A DNA stretch of 64,000 nucleotides from an uncultured Eubacteriales bacterium (lineage in GTDB: Bacteria; Bacillota; Clostridia; Peptostreptococcales; Anaerovoracaceae), in contig CADBJW010000011.1 of NCBI GenBank assembly GCA_902795135.1, positions 62,001 through 126,000 of the forward strand, given 5' to 3'. The translations under genes were made by a program, and so were the position numbers. Below are positions 1-8,716 of the stretch, one piece after another (position 1 is the first letter of the stretch; each line of letters starts with the position of its first letter). The notes under the pieces were generated by a model. That model was not told the DNA's origin. It saw only the letters and a program-made list of their open reading frames with translations, and did not search any database.

Positions 1-2460
1 GATGCCGTATTGGGCGAGCAGGCTCAGGGTGCCAATCTATTGGAAACCCTTCAGCGCGTTGAATTTGATAAAGGCTATTCTCTGGACAAAATTGAGAAAG
101 ACTTCCAAGAAGGAAAGAGTGGCGAAATATCATTTACATATAAAAACAACCACGAAACATTGAGTTATATTCCAGTCGAAGGAACCGACTGGGTTTTGAC
201 CTATCTCATTAAAGAAAGCGTCATCAGCGAAAAGATCAGCTCGATCACCAGGGGAATCCTTGTGAAGAGCGTGATCCAGTCCCTGCTCACGATGCTGGCT
301 CTGGTCGTAATGTTTATCATTATCATCCACCAGAACCGTAAGAATGCAAAAGCTTTGGCCAAGCGAGAAGCGGCAGAGGCTGAGGCGAGAGCCAAACAGG
401 AAGAAATGGAGCAAAGGCTTCAGCTCCAGGAACAGCTTTTGCAGCAGCAGGAACAGGGCGAGCAACAGGAGAAGCTGATTACAGCCTTGTCCTCCGATTA
501 CCGAAGTGTCTATTATCTGGAATTGGATAAGGATATGGGAATCTGTTACCAGTCCCGATCGGATATCCATGGATTAAAGGATGGAGAACAGTTCCGTTAT
601 CTGGAATCGGTTACTGCGTATTGCAATCAGTATGTCACGGAGGCTTACCGAAAAGAATTTCTGGAATTCATACAGCCGGACTCCGTCTGTGAGGCCCTCA
701 TGGACAACCCGGTTATTTCCTACCGGTACATGATCAATGTGGATGGCAAGGAATCTTGGGAAGTTGTGAAGTTTGCCAGTGTTCATCACTTAGACGAACA
801 GGAAAATCAGCCGACCCATAATGTAGGAGCATGCTTCGCCGATGTGGATGCCGAAACACGGTCCTCATTAGAGCAGCAGCAGGCTTTGAGTGATGCGCTA
901 GAAACAGCGGAAGAGGCGAATCGAGCAAAGACCGCCTTCTTGTCAAATATGAGCCATGAGATCCGGACCCCGATGAACGCCATCATCGGTTTGGACAATA
1001 TTGCCATGAATGATCCGGAGACGACACCAAAGACCAAAGAATATCTAGCGAAAATTGGTGACTCTGCAGAGCATTTGCTGAATTTGATCAATGATATTTT
1101 AGATATGAGCCGAATCGAATCGGGACGACTTACTCTGCGAAACGAAGAGTTTTCATTCTCCAAACTGCTAGAATACATCAACAACATGTTTAGCGGACAG
1201 TGCGCTGAAAATGGTCTGAAATACCACTGTCATATAAACGGGCAGGTGGATCAATACTACATTGGCGATAACATGAAATTGCGTCAGGTTCTGATTAATA
1301 TTTTGGGCAATGCGGTGAAGTTTACACCGGAAGGTGGAAAGGTTGAGATGACCGTAGAGCGCATTGCCGAATTTGAGAATCAGAGTACCTTGCAGTTTAA
1401 GATTTCCGATACGGGTATCGGTATGAGCAAAGAATTTCTGCCACGGATATTTGGAACATTTGAGCAGGAAGACTCCTCAATGACAAATAAATATGGAAGT
1501 TCAGGCCTCGGCCTTGCAATTACGAAAAGCATTGTTGAAATGATGAATGGCAATATCCAGGTAGAAAGCGAGAAAGGTAAAGGCAGTACATTTACTTTCA
1601 CGGTGACACTGATGAATGCCGCCAGTCATATGGATGTGGAGAAAGAGATTCGGCCGGACGAAATGACGGTTCTCGTCATCGATGACGATGAGGTAGCTTG
1701 CGAACATGCCAAGCTGATTCTGGAACAGGCAGGAATTGCGGCAGAACTGGCCCGATCCGGTAAAGAAGCCATTGAAATGGTCAAGCTTCGTCACGCCAGA
1801 CGTTCTCCATACAATTTAATTTTGGTTGATTGGCAGATGCCGGAGATGGATGGCATTGAAACAACGCGAAAAATGCGTGAAATCATTGGACATGAATCTG
1901 CAATCATCATTCTGACAGCATATCGCTGGGACGACGTGTTGGAGGAAGCCCTGAACGCCGGTGTGGACAGCTTTATTTCAAAACCGCTGTTTGTAGATAC
2001 GGTTATAGAAGAGTTCAAATCCGCCGCCAATCGAAAACAGATTTCGAAAAAGGATGCTATCACAAAGGTCGAGCTGAAAGGACGCCGCATTCTTCTTGCA
2101 GAGGACGTTCAAATCAATGCAGAAATCATGACAATGGTTCTGCAGTCGCGGGGAATGGAAGTGGAGCTTGCCGTCAATGGTAAGATCGCGGTGGATATGT
2201 TCCAGTCTCATGAATCGGGCTACTACGATGCCATTTTAATGGATATGCGTATGCCGGAAATGGATGGTTTGGAAGCGACGCGGACCATCCGAGCAATGGA
2301 TCGGCCGGACGCGGATTCCATCCCGATCATCGCTCTGACCGCAAATGCCTTTGACGAAGATGTACAGCGAAGTCTGCAGGCAGGATTGAACGCACACTTA
2401 TCCAAACCGGTACAGCCGGAAACATTGTACGAGACTTTAGAAAGTCTGATTCAGGAGTAA
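1..2460 (+). CDS. Hybrid sensor histidine kinase with two receiver domains (5' end missing)
   Basis: The reading frame is open from base 1, so the true start lies before the window; residues are counted here from the codon at base 10. The first 85 residues look like the end of an extracellular sensing domain. One membrane helix (about 86-106) and a Gln/Glu-rich coiled coil (about 112-155) follow, then a PAS-like stretch. The kinase core has an H-box with phospho-acceptor His at about residue 316 (NMSHEIRTPMNAI), an N-box (ILGNAVKFTPEGG) and G-boxes (DTGIGM, GSSGLGL). Two receiver domains follow, with phospho-acceptor Asp at about 607 (VDWQMP) and 745 (MDMRMP). There is no HPt or output domain, so the signal must pass to a separate protein. 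The ligand is unknown. The stop is 3 bases before the next start, so they are probably co-transcribed. Confidence 0.93.
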   Translation, partial: DAVLGEQAQGANLLETLQRVEFDKGYSLDKIEKDFQEGKSGEISFTYKNNHETLSYIPVEGTDWVLTYLIKESVISEKISSITRGILVKSVIQSLLTMLALVVMFIIIIHQNRKNAKALAKREAAEAEARAKQEEMEQRLQLQEQLLQQQEQGEQQEKLITALSSDYRSVYYLELDKDMGICYQSRSDIHGLKDGEQFRYLESVTAYCNQYVTEAYRKEFLEFIQPDSVCEALMDNPVISYRYMINVDGKESWEVVKFASVHHLDEQENQPTHNVGACFADVDAETRSSLEQQQALSDALETAEEANRAKTAFLSNMSHEIRTPMNAIIGLDNIAMNDPETTPKTKEYLAKIGDSAEHLLNLINDILDMSRIESGRLTLRNEEFSFSKLLEYINNMFSGQCAENGLKYHCHINGQVDQYYIGDNMKLRQVLINILGNAVKFTPEGGKVEMTVERIAEFENQSTLQFKISDTGIGMSKEFLPRIFGTFEQEDSSMTNKYGSSGLGLAITKSIVEMMNGNIQVESEKGKGSTFTFTVTLMNAASHMDVEKEIRPDEMTVLVIDDDEVACEHAKLILEQAGIAAELARSGKEAIEMVKLRHARRSPYNLILVDWQMPEMDGIETTRKMREIIGHESAIIILTAYRWDDVLEEALNAGVDSFISKPLFVDTVIEEFKSAANRKQISKKDAITKVELKGRRILLAEDVQINAEIMTMVLQSRGMEVELAVNGKIAVDMFQSHESGYYDAILMDMRMPEMDGLEATRTIRAMDRPDADSIPIIALTANAFDEDVQRSLQAGLNAHLSKPVQPETLYETLESLIQE

Positions 2461-2463
2461 AGG

Positions 2464-3492
2464 ATGTTAAAGAATTATGTTAGCGCCATGGACAATTGGC
2501 AGGGAAGAGTAGACAGCGAAGACGATTACGATACATTCCGGTGGCACCAGTGGATCAGGCCGCTGGATCTGAACGACGATCCGGAACCTTTCGAAGGAAA
2601 GCTGGGATTCGCAATCATTGGATTTTGCAGTGAACAGGGTGTTCGTAGAAACAAAGGCCGCGTAGGGACGGCATTGGCCCCGGACTTTATCCGGAAGCAG
2701 ATGTCCAATCTGCCGTGTACCTTCGATCAAAGTGTCAAACTGTTTGATGCGGGGGACGTTCTGTGCCAGGAAATATCCATGGAAGAAGGCCAGGCGATTT
2801 TAGCTGAGGCAGTGAATAAAATATTGAATCTGAACTTATTTCCCATCGTTCTGGGAGGCGGCCATGAGACCACATTCGGCCATTACTGCGGGCATCTGAA
2901 GCACGCAGATGAAGCGGGAGAGACGCTGGATCTGGGGATCGTTAATTTCGATGCCCACTTCGATATGCGGCCTTATGACAAAGGCAGTTCTTCCGGTTCC
3001 ATGTTCCGGCAAATTGCGGATATCTGCAGTGAACGCGGCATGAACTACGGCTATTTGCCAATGGGAATACAAAAGCACAGCAACACGGTCAGCCTTTTTA
3101 AGACAGCGGATAAGCTGGGGGTGAAATATGTCCTGGCAAAAGACATGAGCATCGGGTCCTATGCTTCGGTTCTGGAAAAGGTCGATACGTTTTTGTTTAA
3201 TCATGAGAAGGCATATCTGACGATTTGCTCCGACGTGTTCTCGTCGGCTTTTGCGCCTGGCGTAAGCGCCACACAATCCATTGGGCTTGACCCTGAAGTC
3301 GTCCTGCCAATCATCAAACACATACTGCGGACCAGAAAGGTCGTTGGTTTTGATATATGCGAAATATCGCCGCGGTTTGACCAGGACGATACGACGGCAA
3401 GTTTAGGTGCAGTCATAATTTTTTCCGTCGTCAATACGATCTGTAAGATCAACAATCTGGCAGTGATCACCGAAACCGATTATTTCGGATGA
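2464..3492 (+). CDS. hutG: Arginase-family ureohydrolase, formimidoylglutamase-like
   Basis: This 342-residue protein has the arginase/agmatinase/HutG fold signatures: GGGHE, NFDAHFD and a C-terminal metal motif ending in AFAPGVSA. The HETTFGHY and DAHFDMRP wording is closest to formimidoylglutamase, which splits N-formimidoyl-L-glutamate into glutamate and formamide during histidine degradation using two Mn ions. In the last metal motif the usual SxDxD reads TICSD, so the first Asp is Cys255 while Asp257 is kept. No other hut genes are nearby. It sits 3 bases after the sensor kinase and 19 bases before a HAD phosphatase, so the histidine-pathway role rests on family resemblance only. Confidence 0.72.
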   Translation: MLKNYVSAMDNWQGRVDSEDDYDTFRWHQWIRPLDLNDDPEPFEGKLGFAIIGFCSEQGVRRNKGRVGTALAPDFIRKQMSNLPCTFDQSVKLFDAGDVLCQEISMEEGQAILAEAVNKILNLNLFPIVLGGGHETTFGHYCGHLKHADEAGETLDLGIVNFDAHFDMRPYDKGSSSGSMFRQIADICSERGMNYGYLPMGIQKHSNTVSLFKTADKLGVKYVLAKDMSIGSYASVLEKVDTFLFNHEKAYLTICSDVFSSAFAPGVSATQSIGLDPEVVLPIIKHILRTRKVVGFDICEISPRFDQDDTTASLGAVIIFSVVNTICKINNLAVITETDYFG

Positions 3493-3511
3493 CAATAAAG
3501 AGAGGCAAACG

Positions 3512-4132
3512 ATGAGCATAAAAAACGTAATATTCGATATTGGAAGAGTATTGGTAGGGTATGAATGGATGGATTTCGTTCATGCCCTGTTTGATGAAGA
3601 AACTGCGGAGGCTGTCACCAGAGCGGTCTGGAGAACAGGGTACTGGCATGAACTGGACAAAGCGGTGCTTTCCGACGAGGAAATTCTCAACCTGTTCTAC
3701 AGCGCAGAGCCAAAATACAAAGAAGAAATCAAGCTTGCCTTTGACAACGTGGGACAGTGCGTGCTGCGAAGAGACTATGCTGGCGAGTGGATCGATTCCG
3801 TGAAAGAAAAAGGCTATCGGGTATATTATCTCTCCAACTATTCGCATCATCTGATGCAGGCGAATCCAGATGCGCTGTATTTTCTGGAGCGCATGGAGGG
3901 CGGCGTTTTTTCCTGTGATGTAAAATCCATCAAACCGGACCATACCATCTACGAGAAATTGTTCGATCGGTACAGTCTTACTCCGGAGGAGTGTCTGTTT
4001 ATCGACGATCAGGAACCGAATATTCAGGCAGCCCGGCAGCTGGGCATGAACGCCGTGCAGTATATTGACTATGAGCAGGCGCGTGCAGAGACAGACCGGT
4101 TGCCGCAAATCGCAGAGAACAACAAGGAGTAA
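3512..4132 (+). CDS. HAD-superfamily phosphatase (YihX/epoxide-hydrolase-like subgroup)
   Basis: A 206-residue haloacid dehalogenase-type hydrolase. Motif I is VIFDIGRVLV, with the nucleophile Asp. The usual second Asp is Gly, as in the YihX-like subgroup that acts on sugar phosphates. Motif II is YLSNYS, motif III is the Lys of SIKPDHTIYEKL, and motif IV is FIDDQEPNIQAA. A helical cap lies between motifs I and II. It begins after a GAGAGG ribosome binding site and ends 2 bases before the NUDIX gene, which fits a small nucleotide/phosphate clean-up operon. The substrate cannot be told from the sequence. Confidence 0.85.
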   Translation: MSIKNVIFDIGRVLVGYEWMDFVHALFDEETAEAVTRAVWRTGYWHELDKAVLSDEEILNLFYSAEPKYKEEIKLAFDNVGQCVLRRDYAGEWIDSVKEKGYRVYYLSNYSHHLMQANPDALYFLERMEGGVFSCDVKSIKPDHTIYEKLFDRYSLTPEECLFIDDQEPNIQAARQLGMNAVQYIDYEQARAETDRLPQIAENNKE

Positions 4133-4134
4133 CC

Positions 4135-4638
4135 ATGAGATACCACTATTGTCCGCAATGTGGCAGTCAATTAATCGAGCGGGAAGCCGGTGACGACGGC
4201 AAAGTCCCATATTGTGAAAAGTGCGAGAAATATTGGTTCGACACCTTCGCAAGCTGCGTGATCATTATGGTGATCAACCAATATGAAGAAATCGTGCTGT
4301 TGGAACAAAGCTACATGTCCGGCGAGTACCGAAACTTTATTTCCGGATTCATGACGCCGGGGGAGAACGCAGAAGAAGCAGCACTGCGCGAGGTAAAAGA
4401 GGAAATCGGCGTGGAACTGGAGCGGCTGGAATCTTCCGGAACCTGGTGGTTCGAGGAGGGCGATATGCTCATGCACGGGTTCATTGGATATGCGTCGAAA
4501 CAGGAATTGACTCTGTCTTCGGAAGTCGATTCGGCAGAATGGGTTCCCCTTGCAAAAGCACCGGAACTCATGTATCCAGACAGCCCGGGCAACGCCCAGT
4601 ACGGCACTTACCGGGTGTATTGCGAGAGAAGAACATGA
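4135..4638 (+). CDS. NUDIX hydrolase with N-terminal zinc ribbon
   Basis: A 167-residue protein. The first 35 residues carry two CxxC pairs (YCPQCG and YCEKCEKYW), forming a zinc ribbon. A complete NUDIX box follows, with Gly, Glu and REVKEEIGV in the right spacing for a Mg-binding pyrophosphohydrolase. The layout recalls NudC-type NADH pyrophosphatases, but the SQPWPFPxS signature that defines that activity is absent, so NAD(H) cleavage should not be assumed. The gene starts 2 bases after the HAD gene and is followed 19 bases later by the RyR-domain gene, so translation of this group is tightly linked. Confidence 0.85.
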   Translation: MRYHYCPQCGSQLIEREAGDDGKVPYCEKCEKYWFDTFASCVIIMVINQYEEIVLLEQSYMSGEYRNFISGFMTPGENAEEAALREVKEEIGVELERLESSGTWWFEEGDMLMHGFIGYASKQELTLSSEVDSAEWVPLAKAPELMYPDSPGNAQYGTYRVYCERRT

Positions 4639-4657
4639 CAGGAGAGTGGATGGAATC

Positions 4658-6457
4658 ATGATTTATACAACTTGTTTTGTAATAGCGATTCTGTTTTTAA
4701 TCGCCGGGATCCTTCTGGCAAAGCGTCCGGGAAAAGGAAGCGGCTCCGTGTTGATTCGGCCGAGAAACTGGATGATTATGGGGGTTTTTGCATCCGCCAC
4801 ATCTCTTTTTATTCCGATTTACGCGCAGGTTTTTAGCGGATCCTTTTCTGGGCTAAAGACACTGCTCATTTCATTTCACAATGCCATTCGGCTCTTTATC
4901 GTAGACGGGGAGTTCAATATCATTCAGGATTCTATCACGGAGGATGTTGGCGGGATTTGGGTGCCTTATTCGATTCTCGCCGCGATTTTGTACGTGTTGG
5001 CACCGATTCTGACATTCAGTCTGATCCTCTCACTGATCCGAAACGCACACGCCTACATCACATATCTTTTCGCATATTTCAAAGACGTGTACATTTTTTC
5101 CGAACTCAACGACGAATCGATCGCACTGGCAAAAAGTCTCAAGGCAAATCACAAACACGCCGCCATCGTCTATACGGATGTATTTGAGACCAACGATGAA
5201 AAGTCTTACGAGTTGATGCAAAAGGTCAGACGCCTGATGGGGATCACCTTCAAGAGCGACGTGGAACTGATCAATTTCAGGGTGCACAGTAAAAACCGGA
5301 AACTCACGTTTATTCTCATCGGTCACGATGAAGCGGAGAACATCCGCCAGTCCATGACGCTGATCGATAAATACAGAGGCAGGGAGCATACAGAGCTGTA
5401 TGTTTTTTCGGATATGCCTGAAGGCGAGCTGTTGATTTCCGGTATGGACAAAGGCAACATCAAAGTCCGGAGAATCAACGGAACCAGCACTTTGATCAAC
5501 CGGTATTTGTATGAACACGGAACGGCTCTGTTTGATGAGGCCATCGAAGGAGCAAATGCCAAACACATCAACGCTTTGATTCTTGGCGTAGGCCAGTATG
5601 GGAAAGAAATGCTCCGCGCTCTGCCGTGGTTCTGTCAGATGGATGGCTATCGGGTCTACATCGATGCATACGATGCGCAGAAGGACATGGCGGAGAAGTT
5701 TGAAGCGGACTATCCGGAGCTCATGAGTGCAGAGCACAACGGTGCCTTTGATCCGGAAGACGCAGAATATGAAATTTCTCTTCACCCGGGAATGGATGCA
5801 GATACTGTGACGTTTATAAACTCTCTGACCGAACGCATCATCCTGGGAGATTGCAGAGATACGACCTTTGCTTTTGTTGCCACAGGTGACGACAATGAAA
5901 ACGTGCGCATTGCGACCAAATTGAGAACGTTCTTTGAGCGCAAAGGCATTCATCCCAGAATTGTTACCATCGTTCAAAACAGCCATGTGAACAAAGGCCT
6001 AAAAGACATCCGTAATTACAGCGGACAGCCTTACGACATTCAATTTATCGGTTCCATGGAGGAAGTGTATTCCGAAGAGTCCGTCATGAATTCAGAACTG
6101 GAACAGGATGCCCTGAGCCGCCATTTGAGATGGGGCAATGAGGAGGATTTCTGGCGGTATGAATATAACTATCGGTCTTCCGTCGCGACGACACTGCACG
6201 CCCGTGTGAAGAAGCACTGTCAAATGCCGGGATTGGACAAGAGGGAAGAGGAACTGACCCCAGAAGAACGAGCTGCCTTGGAACGGTTGGAACACCGGAG
6301 ATGGAATGCATACATGCGGGCAGAGGGGTATGTGTTCAGCGGAAGCAAAGACCCAGCCAGCAGAAATGACCTAGGGAAAATGCATCACGATCTGATCCCG
6401 TACAAGTATCTTTCGGAGGAAGAAAAAAGAAAAGACAGCAAAGTGACTACATTTTGA
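4658..6457 (+). CDS. Membrane protein with Rossmann domain and C-terminal RyR-like domain
   Basis: A 599-residue protein. I chose the ATG at 4658 because it follows an AGGAGAG site and begins a membrane helix; an earlier in-frame ATG at 4550 lies inside the NUDIX gene. Helices lie at about residues 2-20, 42-64 and 105-130. The rest is probably cytoplasmic and contains two Rossmann/TrkA-N-like segments, the second with GVGQYG at about 310. The C-terminus (about 530-580) has EHRRWNAYMRAEGY, matching the RyR repeat known from ryanodine receptors and from bacterial signalling and conflict proteins. The promoter of the tubulin-like operon lies in its last codons, so it may work with those genes while being transcribed from upstream. 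Function is unknown; a sensor of a nucleotide-type ligand is an inference. Confidence 0.75.
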   Translation: MIYTTCFVIAILFLIAGILLAKRPGKGSGSVLIRPRNWMIMGVFASATSLFIPIYAQVFSGSFSGLKTLLISFHNAIRLFIVDGEFNIIQDSITEDVGGIWVPYSILAAILYVLAPILTFSLILSLIRNAHAYITYLFAYFKDVYIFSELNDESIALAKSLKANHKHAAIVYTDVFETNDEKSYELMQKVRRLMGITFKSDVELINFRVHSKNRKLTFILIGHDEAENIRQSMTLIDKYRGREHTELYVFSDMPEGELLISGMDKGNIKVRRINGTSTLINRYLYEHGTALFDEAIEGANAKHINALILGVGQYGKEMLRALPWFCQMDGYRVYIDAYDAQKDMAEKFEADYPELMSAEHNGAFDPEDAEYEISLHPGMDADTVTFINSLTERIILGDCRDTTFAFVATGDDNENVRIATKLRTFFERKGIHPRIVTIVQNSHVNKGLKDIRNYSGQPYDIQFIGSMEEVYSEESVMNSELEQDALSRHLRWGNEEDFWRYEYNYRSSVATTLHARVKKHCQMPGLDKREEELTPEERAALERLEHRRWNAYMRAEGYVFSGSKDPASRNDLGKMHHDLIPYKYLSEEEKRKDSKVTTF

Positions 6458-6482
6458 TACGGGCCTGGTTTCATGGTATAAT
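6454..6482 (+). promoter_or_regulatory. Strong promoter for the VWA/tubulin-like operon
   Basis: TTGATA at 6454-6459, a 17-base spacer and TATAAT at 6477-6482, preceded by TGG, which makes it an extended -10 element. The -35 box overlaps the stop codon of the RyR gene, so the five genes downstream form their own unit. Transcription should start near 6489. Confidence 0.8.
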
Positions 6483-6541
6483 CTAATCCCACACGACGTA
6501 AGGAAATGAATGACAGAAATAGCTTTTTTGGTAGGGGGAAT

Positions 6542-8701
6542 ATGTTCAAGCAAGTTAGAACGAAAGTATTAGTCGGATATATGTCGTTGGTCATTGCGAT
6601 GGCATATTTTTGTGTGCCTTTTGACGCAAAGGCAGCAGAGCTGACCGGATCAACCGTAGAACCGACCAGAACGATCAATCTCGTCTATGATGATTCTACA
6701 AGTATGATTCAGTCTGACTCCAGCAAACAGTTTGTGGACACCTGGTGCCAGGCCAAGTACGCAGTAGAAGTATTTGCAGCCATGCTGGGGGACACCGATG
6801 CACTGAACGTGTACGTCATGAGTGACTACAATCACCCCATGGCGTTATCCGGAAAAGATGGCTCCGAGAACTGTGTCAAAAAAGTGCATGACATGAAAAC
6901 GGATGCCGGCATGACGCCTTTTGAATCCGTGGAAAAAGCCATGAGCGACCTGAAAAAATCCGGGGATGACGAAAAATGGCTGGTCGTTTTGACAGACGGT
7001 GTGTTCCAGAAAAACGGCAAGTCCATGAAGAAGGCAGACGTAGACAAATTTTTTGCCCAAAAGCCGGACGATGTGAAAGTCATGTTTCTGGGAATGGGAC
7101 CGGATGCAGGGGCCATTCAGGAAAACGAGGACCGGAACATCTATTATAGGAAAGCAAAAAACAACACGGATATTCTGAATAACCTGACGGAAATCGGGCA
7201 GACCGTATTTAACCGGGCGAAATTGAAGGTCAATGAAAAGGGACAGATTTCCTTCGACGTTCCTATGAAGGAACTGGTTGTTTTCGCACAGGGAAAAGAA
7301 GTTGCCGTCAAAACCATCAGCAACAAGAATAAGAAATCCGTCAAGAGCAAGCAATCGACCACGGTACGATATACCGAAAGCAAGAACGCTAGCCAGAACA
7401 AAAAGACCCGTTTCGATGTGAGCAAGATCAAGGAAGACAGCTCGCTCTGGGGAAACGTAGCCACGTTCCGGGGCAAGTTCAATGGCGGGAAGTACAACAT
7501 CGGGATCGATGGCAAAGAAAACCTTAAGACCATCGAAGTATATTACAAACCGGACGTAGATGTAGATGCCTTCCTGAAAGATAAAAATACAGGAAAACGG
7601 GTAAAAGGGAATGATCTTAAAGCCGGTGAATATGTCATAGATTTCGCATTGGTAAAAAGCGGCACCAAAGAAAAAGTCGACTCCAATCTTCTCGGGGATA
7701 TTACCTATGAGGCAGAGGTTACAAGCAACGGTACAAAGCATGATCAGGTATATCAACCGGGTGACAAAGTCAAGATCGGCGAAGGCGATCTGCACATCGA
7801 TGCGAAAGCAACCTATCTGAACCGGTACACCGTAAGTACCGCTCTCGACAAATCCATTTACAAGAACAAGACCGTCGCGTTCACCGTAGCAAACGATCCG
7901 GGACGTTCCGTCAAAGGCGGCGCGTTCACATCCGATGCACCGATGCAGGTGCAGTGCACGCTGGATGGAAACGATTTTTCCGACGGGGACTGGGCCCAGT
8001 TCAATGAACAGAAGGTGCAGGTCTATCCGTCCGATGAGCCGCCATTTAAGATGGGAGACTTCAAGGTCGAAAAATCCGATGAAACCGGAATCCTGAATGT
8101 GTATCCGACCCTCCCGGAAAAGCTGAGCGGTAAAGAGTACCAGGATCTGAATCTGGACGTGATGTACAAACAGCAAATGCCAAATAAAGGCGTCTGGAAG
8201 GGTTCCAATGTGGTCACCATGAAACTGGGGGATGACCGGTCCATATTCGAAAAATACAGAGACCTGATCATCCGAAGCCTTTTGGGGCTTTTGGCCCTGA
8301 TTCTGCTTCTCGGTTATCTGCTGAAGAAGCGGCTTCCAAAACGTCTCAAAAAGAGCCCGACCATCACGGCGGTACCGACCGCCATCGGGTACACGGGCGG
8401 TACCTATCCGGGGAAATTTACAAAGGATACAGCATCGGTAATTCTGCCATTCGTAGCTGAGAAAGGAACCATTCGATTCGTTCCGAAGACCGTACGCGGG
8501 ATCCCGGCACTGAAAGTAAAGGGCGCAGGCGGTAGGAAAATGAACATTATGAACATCCAAAGCTACGCGGGCAAAGATCATATTACATTTAACGGCAACC
8601 CAATTCCGGAAGGAACGAAGAAGCCGCTCAAAGTTGGCGGAGGACTTCTCGTAGAAGTTGCTACAGCCGGCAAACGATATTCCTGTCAGACAAATCAGTA
8701 A
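6542..8701 (+). CDS. Secreted, C-terminally anchored VWA-domain protein of the tubulin-like operon
   Basis: 719 residues from the ATG at 6542, which gives a good signal peptide (hydrophobic to about residue 25, AKAAE cleavage region). An in-frame ATG at 6506 would add 12 polar residues. The mature part opens with a VWA domain: MIDAS motif DDSTS at Asp50-Ser54, the Thr of MTPFES and LTDG. A long beta-rich, lysine-rich extracellular region follows, then one membrane helix (about 577-597) with a basic stop-transfer KKRLPKRLKK. The roughly 120-residue cytoplasmic tail is beta-rich and might be FHA-like, though I cannot prove this. The topology suits a receptor that binds a metal-dependent ligand outside and passes information to the GTPase encoded 15 bases downstream. 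VWA partners are known for bacterial tubulin-like proteins of this class. Confidence 0.85.
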   Translation: MFKQVRTKVLVGYMSLVIAMAYFCVPFDAKAAELTGSTVEPTRTINLVYDDSTSMIQSDSSKQFVDTWCQAKYAVEVFAAMLGDTDALNVYVMSDYNHPMALSGKDGSENCVKKVHDMKTDAGMTPFESVEKAMSDLKKSGDDEKWLVVLTDGVFQKNGKSMKKADVDKFFAQKPDDVKVMFLGMGPDAGAIQENEDRNIYYRKAKNNTDILNNLTEIGQTVFNRAKLKVNEKGQISFDVPMKELVVFAQGKEVAVKTISNKNKKSVKSKQSTTVRYTESKNASQNKKTRFDVSKIKEDSSLWGNVATFRGKFNGGKYNIGIDGKENLKTIEVYYKPDVDVDAFLKDKNTGKRVKGNDLKAGEYVIDFALVKSGTKEKVDSNLLGDITYEAEVTSNGTKHDQVYQPGDKVKIGEGDLHIDAKATYLNRYTVSTALDKSIYKNKTVAFTVANDPGRSVKGGAFTSDAPMQVQCTLDGNDFSDGDWAQFNEQKVQVYPSDEPPFKMGDFKVEKSDETGILNVYPTLPEKLSGKEYQDLNLDVMYKQQMPNKGVWKGSNVVTMKLGDDRSIFEKYRDLIIRSLLGLLALILLLGYLLKKRLPKRLKKSPTITAVPTAIGYTGGTYPGKFTKDTASVILPFVAEKGTIRFVPKTVRGIPALKVKGAGGRKMNIMNIQSYAGKDHITFNGNPIPEGTKKPLKVGGGLLVEVATAGKRYSCQTNQ

Positions 8702-8716
8702 TTAGGAGGATTAGTA

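Noticed and set aside
4550..4657. Longer start for the RyR-domain protein
   Set aside because: The extra 36 residues lie in the NUDIX gene, are not membrane-like, and the ATG at 4658 has a good ribosome site.
6845..8581. A 578-codon open frame on the - strand
   Set aside because: It lies fully opposite the VWA gene, has no ribosome site or recognisable domain, and its product looks like a mirror of the + strand codons.
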